From Prevotella sp. E9-3 (GTDB lineage Bacteria > Bacteroidota > Bacteroidia > Bacteroidales > Bacteroidaceae): 64,000 nt of DNA. The stretch's first letter is position 1; each line of letters begins with the position of its first letter. The notes beneath the pieces are model-generated. The model did no database searches. It saw only the letters and a list, made by a program, of their open reading frames with translations, and was not told the origin of the DNA. The position numbers and the translations under genes were made by a program. Shown one piece after another: positions 23,871-32,407 of this stretch. The stretch covers positions 992,001 through 1,056,000 of the forward strand of contig NZ_CP091786.1 in the NCBI RefSeq assembly GCF_022024015.1. Direction: 5' to 3'.

Positions 23871-26321
23871 TTAAATATTAGCGATTGACATGATATTGGC
23901 AAATACTCCGGCGGCGGTGACGGAAGCTCCCGCTCCATAGCCTTGGATGAGCATGGGATACTCCTTGTAGCGTTCGGTGGTGAGCAATACTATGTTGTTG
24001 GAACCTTCCAAACCGTAGAATGGGTGATGCTGACCAACAGCTTCCAGCGATACGGAGGTCTTTCCGCCTTCCATCTTGGCAACAAAACGCCAGCGCTTGT
24101 CTTCCGCCTCAAGTACCTTGCGGCGAGTTTCGAAGTCGGCATCAAGTGTAGGCAGATTCTTCCAGAAATCGTCAATCGGACCTTCAAAGAATGAATCGGG
24201 CATGAAAAGGTTCTTCTCTACATCGCTTTGCTCAACTTTGTAACCAGCCTCGCGAGTGAGAATGACCAGTTTGCGAATCACATCCTTTCCGCAGAGGTCA
24301 ATGCGTGGGTCGGGCTCTGAATAGCCCTTTTCCTTAGCGAGACGAACCGTTTCTGAGAATGGAACATCGGCTGATATTGTATTGAAGATAAAGTTGAGCG
24401 TGCCACTGAGTACTGCTTCAATGCGAAGAATCTTGTCGCCAGAGTTTAGCAGGTCGTTGATGGTGCCAATAATCGGCAGACCAGCACCCACGTTGGTTTC
24501 GAAGAGAAATTTAATGCCACGCTGAAGGGCTGTCTGTTTCAGTTTGTGATAGTCGGCATAAGGACCGCTGGCAGCAATTTTGTTGGCAGTAACTACAGAG
24601 ATGTTGTGGTCGAGGAAGTCCTGATAGAGGGCTGCCACATCTGCAGAAGCGGTACAGTCAACAAATACTGAGTTGAATATATTCATGCCGATGATTTCTT
24701 CCTTTAGTCGCTGGATATTGCTGGCACTGGCATTGGCCATCTGCTCCTTGTAAGTGCGTAGGTCTATGCCGTCGCGATTGAATATGGCTTTTTTGCTGGA
24801 GGCGATGCCCACCACTTTCAGTTTCAGTTGGCGGTTCTCCTTCAACATCTTATATTGCGAGTTAATCTGTTCAATAAGGTTGCCCCCTACAGTACCGATA
24901 CCGCAGATGAAAAGGTTCAGTACCTTGTATTCAGACAGGAAGAACGAGTCGTGAAGCACGTTGAGCGACTTACGCAGGTATTTGGCATCTACCACAAATG
25001 AAATGTTTGTCTCGGAAGCACCCTGTGCACAGGCGATAACCGAGATTCCACTACGTCCCAGTGTGCCAAACAGTTTACCGGCGATGCCAGGTGTATGCTT
25101 CATGTTTTCGCCTACGATGGCGATGGTTGCCAACCCACTTTCAGCATGCATGGGGAACATGGCACCAGTGACAATCTCTTTCGAGAACTCCTGATTCAGC
25201 ACTTCGACAGCGCGTTCGGCATCTTCATCGCGTACACCGATAGAAGTTGAGTTCTCTGACGAGGCCTGAGAAACCATGAATACAGAGATTCCATTTTCAG
25301 CAAGGGTAGAGAAAATACGGCGGTTTACACCAATCACACCAACCATAGAAAGACCTGTTACCGTGATGAGTGTGGTTCCCTTGATGGAGGATATACCTTT
25401 AATCATGCGGTGGTCGTTTTCTATCTTCTGCTTGATGAGCGTGCCCGGATGTTCGGGATTGAAAGTGTTCTTTACGCGGATTGGAATATTCTTAACGCAG
25501 ACAGGATAGATGGTAGGCGGATAAACAACCTTTGCACCAAAGTTGCAAAGCTCCATTGCTTCTACGTATGAGAGTTCGTTGATGGTGTAGGCCGTTTTGA
25601 TGACACGTGGGTCGGCAGTCATGAATCCATCTACATCGGTCCATATCTCTAATACTGAAGCATTCAGCGCAGCAGCTATGATAGCAGCGGTATAGTCTGA
25701 ACCTCCACGACCCAGATTGGTTGTCTCGCCAGTGTCATGGTCGCGGCTGATAAAACCTGGAACAACGGGGATAGTAGTACCTGCTTTTGAATCGGTGCAA
25801 ATCGATTTGAAGGCTTCGCGTACCAAATGATTCGTCAGTTCGGCATCAAGCACATGCTTACCTTGTTTGCGAACGGTCTTTATGAAGTCACGGCTGTTAT
25901 AACGCTGGCCGTTATTGATAAGGACACCAACGATATGCGAACTGAGTCGCTCGCCATAACTTACGATGGTGGCCTGAGTCTTCGGACTCAGATCATGGAT
26001 AAGAAATACACCATAATATATTGAACGCAGCTGTTCGAACAAATCATCGAGTGTAGTCAGTAGCGTAGTTCGTTTGTTGCTATCGGTGATAATAGCCTCT
26101 ACCATCGAATGGTGGCGTTGCTTCATGGACTCAAATTCATCTTTCCATGTTTCATCACCTTTAAGAGCTAACTGGGAGGTGGCAATAAGTTTGTCGGTGA
26201 TGCCTCCCAACGCACTCACAACAACAATCACTTGTTCTTTCTCGGCCTCTACAATTCTCTTGAGGCTCAGAATGCTTTCTACGGAACCTACGGACGTTCC
26301 GCCGAATTTCATTACTTTCAT
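23871..26321 (-). CDS. thrA: bifunctional aspartokinase / homoserine dehydrogenase
   Basis: 816 residues, the size of fused ThrA. It catalyses the first and third steps from aspartate towards threonine. The aspartokinase part begins VMKFGGTSVGS and includes LGRGGSDYTAAIIAA near 205-220. Two ACT regulatory domains follow at about 310-455. The NAD(P)-binding start of the dehydrogenase is LFICGIGTVGGNLIEQI at about 467, and GKDVIRKLVILTREAG lies in its catalytic part. Feedback control by threonine is expected from the ACT domains. It is the first gene of a short operon with the mutase-like gene. Confidence 0.95.
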   Translation of the reverse strand: MKVMKFGGTSVGSVESILSLKRIVEAEKEQVIVVVSALGGITDKLIATSQLALKGDETWKDEFESMKQRHHSMVEAIITDSNKRTTLLTTLDDLFEQLRSIYYGVFLIHDLSPKTQATIVSYGERLSSHIVGVLINNGQRYNSRDFIKTVRKQGKHVLDAELTNHLVREAFKSICTDSKAGTTIPVVPGFISRDHDTGETTNLGRGGSDYTAAIIAAALNASVLEIWTDVDGFMTADPRVIKTAYTINELSYVEAMELCNFGAKVVYPPTIYPVCVKNIPIRVKNTFNPEHPGTLIKQKIENDHRMIKGISSIKGTTLITVTGLSMVGVIGVNRRIFSTLAENGISVFMVSQASSENSTSIGVRDEDAERAVEVLNQEFSKEIVTGAMFPMHAESGLATIAIVGENMKHTPGIAGKLFGTLGRSGISVIACAQGASETNISFVVDAKYLRKSLNVLHDSFFLSEYKVLNLFICGIGTVGGNLIEQINSQYKMLKENRQLKLKVVGIASSKKAIFNRDGIDLRTYKEQMANASASNIQRLKEEIIGMNIFNSVFVDCTASADVAALYQDFLDHNISVVTANKIAASGPYADYHKLKQTALQRGIKFLFETNVGAGLPIIGTINDLLNSGDKILRIEAVLSGTLNFIFNTISADVPFSETVRLAKEKGYSEPDPRIDLCGKDVIRKLVILTREAGYKVEQSDVEKNLFMPDSFFEGPIDDFWKNLPTLDADFETRRKVLEAEDKRWRFVAKMEGGKTSVSLEAVGQHHPFYGLEGSNNIVLLTTERYKEYPMLIQGYGAGASVTAAGVFANIMSIANI

Positions 26322-26384
26322 TTTAATATATAGTTTTGTTGTTTAATAACCCCTTAACGGACGGGGCGACAGTTTTACAAAGCG

Positions 26385-26444
26385 CAAAATTACGAAATTA
26401 TGTCGAATTATAGCAAACGAATTACAATTTATTTCGTATCTTTG
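26385..26444. promoter_or_regulatory. divergent promoters of thrA and a glycosyltransferase
   Basis: On the minus strand TAATTTTG (complement of 26385-26392) with TTTG 21 bases upstream serves thrA. On the plus strand TATCTTTG (26437-26444) lies 20 bases before the glycosyltransferase start. The two promoters overlap in their upstream elements. Confidence 0.6.
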
Positions 26445-26464
26445 CCTCAAAATTACTGTTTATA

Positions 26465-27598
26465 ATGAAAATCCTATTTCTTGTATATCATGGTTTCAGT
26501 GAGGTAAGTGGTATTTCGAAGAAAATACACTATCAGGTTAAAGGACTTCGCGAGAACGGTCATGAGGTGCACCTTTGCTCGTATGGATTTGCTGAAAATG
26601 GTCATCGTTGCAGATATATCGATGATCAAGTATTGGCTGATTACGGAACGGGATTTATGGCAGGAATACGACAGCGCACAGAATACAACCGTTTGTTTGA
26701 ATACTGTTTGCTGAACGAAATAGAGTTTGTCTATGCCCGTTGCTTTCAAAATGCAAATCCCTGGTTGATTCGTTTCTTCCGTAGGCTTCATGAAGCAGGC
26801 ATCAAGGCGGTGACTGAAATCCCTACCTATCCATACGACGAGGAATTCAAAAATTTCGAGTGGAAAATTCAATTGGGACTGAAGATTGACCAACTGTTTC
26901 GGCGCAGACTATATAAATATATGGATGCTCTTGTCACCTTCAGCGATGCAGAAACCATCTTTGGTCAGCGAACTATCCGTATAAGTAATGGAGTAGATTT
27001 TGATAGTATCCCGCTTCATCAGCCATCTGCCATCTGCCATCAGCCATCTGAACTTCATCTTATTGGTGTTGCCGAAGTGCATCGTTGGCATGGCTTTGAC
27101 CGTGTGGTATCAGGAATCGGCGAATATAAAGGAACACGCGATGTCTATTTCCATATTGTTGGAGGTGTTCATCCTAATACAATGAAGACCGTCTTTGAAC
27201 CTCTTTTGGATCGTTATCAGGTTCGGAATAATATCATCTTCCACGGACAACTTTTCGGTGATGAACTGACCAAGGTGTTCAATCAATGCCAGTTTGCAAT
27301 AGGTTCGTTGGGCCGTCATCGTAGTGGTATCACCGTTATCAAAACCTTGAAGAACCGTGAATATGCAACTCGTGGCATTCCTTTTGTTTACAGTGAGCAA
27401 GATTCAGATTTTGATTATCAGCCCTATGTACTGAAGGCTCCTGCCGATGAATCACCATTGGATATTCAGCGTATTGTTGACTTTATGGAACATTTCTCTA
27501 TGAAGCCAGAGGAAATCCGTAAGACCGTAGAGCATCTTACTTGGAAAATTCAGATGGGACGGGTAATCGACGAGTGTAGAACAAGAAGTGTGGAATGA
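26465..27598 (+). CDS. glycosyltransferase (GT4-like fold)
   Basis: 377 residues with a GT-B layout. The N-terminus ILFLVYHGFSEVSGISKKIHYQVKGLRENGHEVHL is typical of GT4 acceptor domains. The C-terminal half has a donor-side region (IFHGQLFGDELTKVFNQCQFAIGSLGRHRSGI). It probably adds a sugar to a surface polysaccharide at the inner membrane. A heptanucleotide repeat (27017-27051) encodes LHQPSAICHQPS at the junction of the two domains. It overlaps the next gene by 4 bp. Confidence 0.8.
   Translation: MKILFLVYHGFSEVSGISKKIHYQVKGLRENGHEVHLCSYGFAENGHRCRYIDDQVLADYGTGFMAGIRQRTEYNRLFEYCLLNEIEFVYARCFQNANPWLIRFFRRLHEAGIKAVTEIPTYPYDEEFKNFEWKIQLGLKIDQLFRRRLYKYMDALVTFSDAETIFGQRTIRISNGVDFDSIPLHQPSAICHQPSELHLIGVAEVHRWHGFDRVVSGIGEYKGTRDVYFHIVGGVHPNTMKTVFEPLLDRYQVRNNIIFHGQLFGDELTKVFNQCQFAIGSLGRHRSGITVIKTLKNREYATRGIPFVYSEQDSDFDYQPYVLKAPADESPLDIQRIVDFMEHFSMKPEEIRKTVEHLTWKIQMGRVIDECRTRSVE
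27017..27051. repeat. heptanucleotide repeat inside a glycosyltransferase gene
   Basis: CATCAGC, CATCTGC, CATCTGC, CATCAGC, CATCTGA follow end to end, 35 bases, in an inter-domain linker. The frame is preserved. Confidence 0.75.
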
Positions 27599-28755
27599 GG
27601 AATGAAGAGCTTATGAAGATTGTTTATGTAACTCCGGCTCTATATATGGCAGGTGGCGTAGAGCGTGTACTTACGCTAAAGGCTAACTATTTTGCTGAGC
27701 ATTTTGGTTATGATATCACGATAGTTCTGACTGAAGGCAAGGGAAAAACGTTGTTCTATCCATTATCACCAAAGGTGAAGGTGGTTAATCTGGATATTAA
27801 TTTTGAAGAACTCTGGACTTGCTCGTTTGCAAAGAAAGTGTTTGTTTATTTGCGGAAACAGCGTGTTTTTAGGAAACAACTGACTGCTGAACTCATGCGC
27901 CTGCGACCTGATATCACTATTAGTTTGTTGAGGCGAGAAATAAACTTCTTGTCTAATATTAAAGACGGTAGCAAGAAAATAGGTGAGTTGCATGTGAATC
28001 GTGCCAACTATCGTAACTTTGAGAAAGGAGATGCTAATTTCGTAAAGAATCTTTTTGCAAAGTTCTGGATGAGAAACTTGGTCACTAAGTTGAAACACTT
28101 GGATCGCTTTGTTGTATTAACAGAAGAGGATCGACAGGCTTGGCAGGAGTTGCCCAATGTGTGTGTGATTCCTGATCCGTTATCGTTCGTTCCCCAAAAA
28201 GTGAGTCAGTTGACTGAGAAAAGAGTGATAGCCGTTGGTAGATATGCCTATCAGAAAGGGTTCGATTTATTGTTAAAGGCATGGTCGTTAGTAGAACATC
28301 GATATCCCGATTGGCAACTTGCTATTTATGGTGATGGTGACCGTACACCATACGAACAACAACTGAAAGAGTTGAATGTTGATGCAGCCCGATGCCACTT
28401 GAATGGGAAAACAAAGGATATAGAGACTGAGTATCAGAATAGTTCCTTGTTTGTGTTCAGTTCTCGTTTTGAGGGTTTTGGTATGGTACTTGTCGAAGCA
28501 ATGGCATGTGGATTGCCGGTGGTCTCCTTTGCCTGCCCATGTGGCCCAAAGGATATTGTTAGCGATGGACATGACGGACTGCTTGTTGAAAATGGAAATG
28601 TTGCCGCTTTAGCTGAAGCACTATCAAAAATGATGGCCGACGAGAAACTGCGAAATTCATTCTCTGAGCAGGCATTAAAAAATGTCCAGCGGTTCAGGAT
28701 GGAACAAATTGCTGAACGCTGGAAAAATCTTTTTGAGGGAGTCCTCGATGAATAA
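27595..28755 (+). CDS. glycosyltransferase family 4 protein
   Basis: 386 residues, GT-B fold, retaining GT4. The GGVERVL acceptor-side motif is near residues 17-23. KRVIAVGRYAYQKGFDLLLKAW marks the start of the donor domain, and SRFEGFGMVLVEAMACGLPVVSF contains the E-x7-E nucleotide-sugar motif. Met7 at 27613 (MKIVYVTPALY) is an equally likely start. It is translationally coupled to the previous glycosyltransferase and ends 4 bp from the convergent gene at 28759, with no terminator between them. Confidence 0.9.
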   Translation: MRNEELMKIVYVTPALYMAGGVERVLTLKANYFAEHFGYDITIVLTEGKGKTLFYPLSPKVKVVNLDINFEELWTCSFAKKVFVYLRKQRVFRKQLTAELMRLRPDITISLLRREINFLSNIKDGSKKIGELHVNRANYRNFEKGDANFVKNLFAKFWMRNLVTKLKHLDRFVVLTEEDRQAWQELPNVCVIPDPLSFVPQKVSQLTEKRVIAVGRYAYQKGFDLLLKAWSLVEHRYPDWQLAIYGDGDRTPYEQQLKELNVDAARCHLNGKTKDIETEYQNSSLFVFSSRFEGFGMVLVEAMACGLPVVSFACPCGPKDIVSDGHDGLLVENGNVAALAEALSKMMADEKLRNSFSEQALKNVQRFRMEQIAERWKNLFEGVLDE

Positions 28756-28758
28756 AGA

Positions 28759-29799
28759 CTATAGCTTTTTGGTAATCATGTATCTCCTTAAACTTTTTAT
28801 AATAGGAATTTTCTTATAGGATATTTGATAATAGAGATAGAATGCTTCAAGATAGTGAATCGGCAGATAACGGTACATGAAAGTGGTTAGTTTCTGGAAG
28901 AAACCATGCTTGAAATTCAAATCGGGAGCCTCTTTCTTCAAAATTTGGAGTATCTGTATGCGCTCTGACGTCTTTTCAATGGCATACACCGTATGGAACA
29001 TCATGGTGCAGAAAGAATGATACACATCTTCCTCTACCTTATATCGAGCTTCTGTTGACAATGATGGCATTTTAGACAGGTTCCATGTACTCCCGATAGC
29101 AATACTGTAGCTTCTGGACTTCTTTACAGAAAAAACTGTTGTCGCAGCTCCAGGCCTGTCCACTCGATAAATGTATATGGGCCAAGGCGTTACAATGCTT
29201 CTTTTTGCTTTCAGATGGCATTCATGAGTGAAAGGAACGTCCTGATAGTTGATGCCAGGAATAAATCGGATTTGATTCTCTAAAATGAAATCTCTCCTGT
29301 ACAAGGTCCTCCAAACATAGCATTGGTAAGCATTCAAATCCTCCAAGAAAAGTTGTTCGCCAATTTTCTCTTTGAACGTAAATTCCTGCCGTTCAGTAAC
29401 TTTGAAAGAATCAATGTTTTTGTCGTTGACAGGGAAGAAACCTGCTACAGCCAAATCGACCTCCAATTCAAGGGCTTTCTCCAATACAGGAGGAAGAGAA
29501 TTCTCAATGAGTAAATCGTCAGAATCTGGCATGAACAGGTACTTACCTTTCGCAGCATCAATACCTGTGTTTCGAGCTACTGAAAGACTGAGATTCTCAG
29601 GATGGTTGATGACCGTGATGTTGGTATGTTGCTGAATGATGTCGGCAATCATTGCCATACTTCGGTCTTTTGTGCAGTCATTCACGATGATGACCTCGAA
29701 GCGCGACTCATCCAGTCCTTGTCTGAAAATACTCTCAACACAAGGACGTATGTACCGTTCTACCTGATATACTGGAATGATAATACTAAGGTCCAGCAT
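28759..29799 (-). CDS. glycosyltransferase family 2 protein
   Basis: 346 residues. The GT-A fold begins LSIIIPVYQVERYIRPCVES, with nucleotide-binding FEVIIVNDCTKDRS, AARNTG-type SVARNTGIDAAKG and the metal-binding DSDD near residue 93. It lacks membrane helices except a weakly hydrophobic tail. It follows the Stealth gene by 5 bp in the same operon, so both likely modify one surface glycan. Confidence 0.9.
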   Translation of the reverse strand: MLDLSIIIPVYQVERYIRPCVESIFRQGLDESRFEVIIVNDCTKDRSMAMIADIIQQHTNITVINHPENLSLSVARNTGIDAAKGKYLFMPDSDDLLIENSLPPVLEKALELEVDLAVAGFFPVNDKNIDSFKVTERQEFTFKEKIGEQLFLEDLNAYQCYVWRTLYRRDFILENQIRFIPGINYQDVPFTHECHLKAKRSIVTPWPIYIYRVDRPGAATTVFSVKKSRSYSIAIGSTWNLSKMPSLSTEARYKVEEDVYHSFCTMMFHTVYAIEKTSERIQILQILKKEAPDLNFKHGFFQKLTTFMYRYLPIHYLEAFYLYYQISYKKIPIIKSLRRYMITKKL

Positions 29800-29804
29800 A
29801 TTCC

Positions 29805-30818
29805 TTATATTTCAAACGAAGACTTCTCTGGCAATTTCTGGTTAAAGAAGTCTAGTATATGACGGGTTACTATATCGAAGTCTTCTTCCGAACAGAAAGA
29901 AGTGTCATTTAGGCATACAGACACTATGTGCGGATTAAACAAAGCGTCCTTAATGGTGCTGATGTCATCCTTACTGGAAATGTGTATGGTGGCAAATCTC
30001 TTCTTATGAGGATAGAACTTGTTTCGTGCCAATTGCCAGTATCTGAACAAGTAGGGATTGGCAATCACCTCTTCTCTGAATCGTGAGCAACTGGCCTCCA
30101 GAAATTCCGGAACCTTTTCCCATACTTCTTCAAAAGTTGATTTCAAATAGGTCTGTTCAGTGTGATAGTTGGAGAAACCTACAAAAAGATGCTGTTTCAT
30201 AAGTATTCCACTCATGATAAGTCCTTTCAGTCCCAAATGAGGGCCAAACCATCGCCAAGGTGATTGACATACGGTGTGCCAACGATTGAAATGGGCATTG
30301 ACGATGCCTATATCTGCAAGCAAGGACATAAAGGTGTTGAAACGTTCCTTTTTCGTATAAATAGGAACATTAAAACAGGTCTCTTTGTTGGAGTCGCATG
30401 GAAGTCCTTTCCTGAAAAAATAGTCTGGAGATACAGGAGCATTTAAGAGAATATCATCGTTGAAATAAACGAAATGCTCAGAAAGTCCTTTAATCCGATG
30501 CATGTGCAATTCTATAGCACATGAATTGAAGGTAGGAAGACATTCTTTTGGCATGTAGTCTTCGTGCTTGACAAGAACAAGTCTTGGATTGTCCCTGTTT
30601 ATCCAATCGGGAAATTTGCCGTTGGTTATCAGATAAACTTTATTGACCCATGGAGCATATTTCTCTACTGCTCTGAACCAATAATTGAAGAAATTCATGT
30701 CTCTGAAACGGGCCTTAGATTTGTCTCCTTTGGCATTTTGCCTGTAGGATTCAAACAACTTTTGCCACTCAGGGTCGGACGAGTCTAGCCAAGTTACAAC
30801 GAAATCTATTTTTTCCAT
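29805..30818 (-). CDS. Stealth family hexose-phosphate transferase
   Basis: 337 residues. Stealth proteins transfer hexose-1-phosphate to build phosphodiester-linked capsules. The conserved regions are visible in order: CR1 (IDFVVTWLDSSDPEW at the N-terminus), CR2 (FFNYWFRAVEKYAPWVNKVY and FVYFNDDILL), then CR3/CR4-like sequence with ARNKFYPHKKRFATIHISSKDD. It implies that the polysaccharide made here contains sugar-phosphate linkages. It is the first gene of a two-gene leftward operon inside the capsule region. Confidence 0.9.
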   Translation of the reverse strand: MEKIDFVVTWLDSSDPEWQKLFESYRQNAKGDKSKARFRDMNFFNYWFRAVEKYAPWVNKVYLITNGKFPDWINRDNPRLVLVKHEDYMPKECLPTFNSCAIELHMHRIKGLSEHFVYFNDDILLNAPVSPDYFFRKGLPCDSNKETCFNVPIYTKKERFNTFMSLLADIGIVNAHFNRWHTVCQSPWRWFGPHLGLKGLIMSGILMKQHLFVGFSNYHTEQTYLKSTFEEVWEKVPEFLEASCSRFREEVIANPYLFRYWQLARNKFYPHKKRFATIHISSKDDISTIKDALFNPHIVSVCLNDTSFCSEEDFDIVTRHILDFFNQKLPEKSSFEI

Positions 30819-30917
30819 GTCTTATATTAGGTTGACAAACAGTATGATATTTATATCAATATCGATTGTCAACAACAGTAGTTTTTTTAGTGTTGCATGC
30901 AAAAATATGAAGAAAAG

Positions 30918-30949
30918 TTGATTCCTGCAAATATTTTTCTGTATATTTG
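30918..30949 (+). promoter_or_regulatory. promoter very close to a start codon
   Basis: GTTG ending at 30920, 21 bases, TATATTTG at 30942-30949. The ATG is at 30957, only 7 bases after the box, so the transcript would be leaderless or nearly so. Confidence 0.6.
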
Positions 30950-30956
30950 CAGAGTT

Positions 30957-31811
30957 ATGGCAAGTTGGTACGATAAATATCTGACTATTTATGGGAAACC
31001 TTTCAGTGAGGTTCCTCTGTCAATTGTTGGCGACATACGTGAGCGATTGTCTCGCTTGCAGAATTCGGAACCTTTGGTTTCTGTCGTTGTTATAGCTTAT
31101 AACGAGGAGCAGCGCTTGGCTTCATGCCTGTGGTCGCTTAGTGAGTTGGAAACAAAATATCCGATTGAGATATTAGGTGTGAACAATAATTCGAAGGATC
31201 GCACAGAAGAAGTGTATCAGTCGTTGGGAGTCCCGTATTTTAATGAAGAACGTCAAAGTCCTGGTTATGCCCGTCAGTGCGGATTGGAGCATGCTCGTGG
31301 AAAATATCACTTCTTTATTGATGCTGATACTTTCTATCCATCATGTTATGTGGACAAGATGATGTCAAAATTGCTAAAGCCGGGAGTTTCCTGCGTTGGT
31401 ACTTTTTGGAGCTTTTATCCTGATGAGAATCATTCGGCTTTCAGCCTGTTCTGCTTTGAACTGATTCGTGATACTTTCCTCTGGGTACAGCATTTTAAAC
31501 GTCCCGAATTAAATATCCGTGGCATGACTTTTGCCTTCAATGCCGATTATGCTCGCCAGTGTACTATACGTACGGATATTCGTAGGGGCGAAGATGGATC
31601 TTTGGCTCTGTCGTTAAAGAAATTTGGTAGAATAGCATTTCTCTATCATCGCAAAGCACGCCCTGTTACTGGTTATGGTACCATTGGTAACCAGTCAATG
31701 TGGCGCAGTTTCGTAGATCACGTAAAAGTGCAGATGAAGGGTATTGGTCGCATATTCCACCAAACAGACCATTATGAAGATTCAGGGGATAATCTGATGA
31801 AGAAGAAATAA
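30957..31811 (+). CDS. glycosyltransferase family 2 protein
   Basis: 284 residues from ATG 30957 (MASWYDKY), chosen over an upstream Met because a promoter overlaps the longer form. The GT-A core is [57 protein letters not shown] (DAD metal motif). The C-terminus [16 protein letters not shown] is duplicated, with changes, at 34094-34156. The 3' end abuts a decayed ATPase gene, so the locus has been rearranged immediately after this gene. Confidence 0.87.
   Translation: MASWYDKYLTIYGKPFSEVPLSIVGDIRERLSRLQNSEPLVSVVVIAYNEEQRLASCLWSLSELETKYPIEILGVNNNSKDRTEEVYQSLGVPYFNEERQSPGYARQCGLEHARGKYHFFIDADTFYPSCYVDKMMSKLLKPGVSCVGTFWSFYPDENHSAFSLFCFELIRDTFLWVQHFKRPELNIRGMTFAFNADYARQCTIRTDIRRGEDGSLALSLKKFGRIAFLYHRKARPVTGYGTIGNQSMWRSFVDHVKVQMKGIGRIFHQTDHYEDSGDNLMKKK
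31749..31804 (+). repeat. direct repeat copy A (glycosyltransferase tail)
   Basis: 56 bases that recur at 34094-34149 with four mismatches (offset 2,345 bp). The changes keep the reading frame, and both copies end in a stop codon. Confidence 0.8.
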
Positions 31812-32221
31812 TACCATCTATATTTTTCTGTCTATAAAAAGGTACAAGATATTTCATAAAGCCTTCCTCTACTTCACGGTTAGGGAAACCAAGAAGATAG
31901 GTGTTAAACTCCTGGTCATAGTCTTTAATGGTCAGATATCCACTCTGATAGAGTAATGGCAACGGATTCTCGTCCATTATCTCGATGCTGTTCAGCGTGT
32001 CGGCAGTTACTTCCTCACGGGTTATCATCTCCAAAGGATAGTTTGTTCTCTTCTTTCTCGGAAATGCCACAGATATTGGTATAGCGATGGTCTAATGATA
32101 GGTCTATGAGATTGTTCAAGTCACTGAACACGCTAACCTTGCCAAACTTCGTGACACCCGTCAAGAATGCAAACTTGATGTAACGATCAGAGGACTTCAA
32201 GGCACCATAGAAGGCTTTCAA
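31812..32221 (-). pseudogene. remnant of an AAA-ATPase-like (PF09820 type) gene
   Basis: Two frames contain pieces of the well-known Bacteroidales AAA-ATPase-like/PD-(D/E)XK protein. Reading leftward, AFYGALKSSDRYIKFAFLTG and [18 protein letters not shown] lie in one frame (32050-32221). After a jump, [20 protein letters not shown] and [14 protein letters not shown] follow in another (31825-32000). About 100 residues of the usual intervening sequence are missing, as are both ends. It is not functional. Confidence 0.8.
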
Positions 32222-32278
32222 CGTGGATCGATACTCTGATCAATTGGATTTTTTATAGACACATACAGAAGAGAATTA

Positions 32279-32370
32279 CGTCAAATAGGCGGAAGGTTTT
32301 TCGTCAAACGGGTGAATGAATTTACGTCAAATGGGCGAATAATTCTTCGTCAAATGGCTGAATTTAAATT
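32279..32370 (+). repeat. 23-bp iteron-like tandem repeat, four units
   Basis: Units start at 32279, 32302, 32325 and 32348, each 23 bp. The consensus begins CGTCAAATGGGCGAAT followed by a variable AT-rich end. The last unit ends 8 bases before a TAACTTTG box (32379-32386) and covers where the -33 element would lie. Confidence 0.85.
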
Positions 32371-32378
32371 ATTCTTTG

Positions 32379-32386
32379 TAACTTTG
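32379..32386 (+). promoter_or_regulatory. -7 box of the DUF4143 ATPase gene
   Basis: TAACTTTG, 21 bases before the ATG at 32408. The -33 position (32356-32359) falls within the last 23-bp repeat and does not match TTTG, so activity may depend on a factor bound to the repeats. Confidence 0.6.
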
Positions 32387-32407
32387 CACCCAGTAAAAGC
32401 CATAAAT

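Noticed and set aside
31666..32070. Intact 134-residue leftward gene
   Set aside because: It lacks the N-terminal half of its family, runs on into the antisense of the glycosyltransferase tail, and its partner frame carries the missing upstream part.
32279..32370. CRISPR array
   Set aside because: Units are contiguous with no unique spacers and the period (23 bp) is too short. The same applies to the arrays at 4953, 12416, 40415 and 58454.
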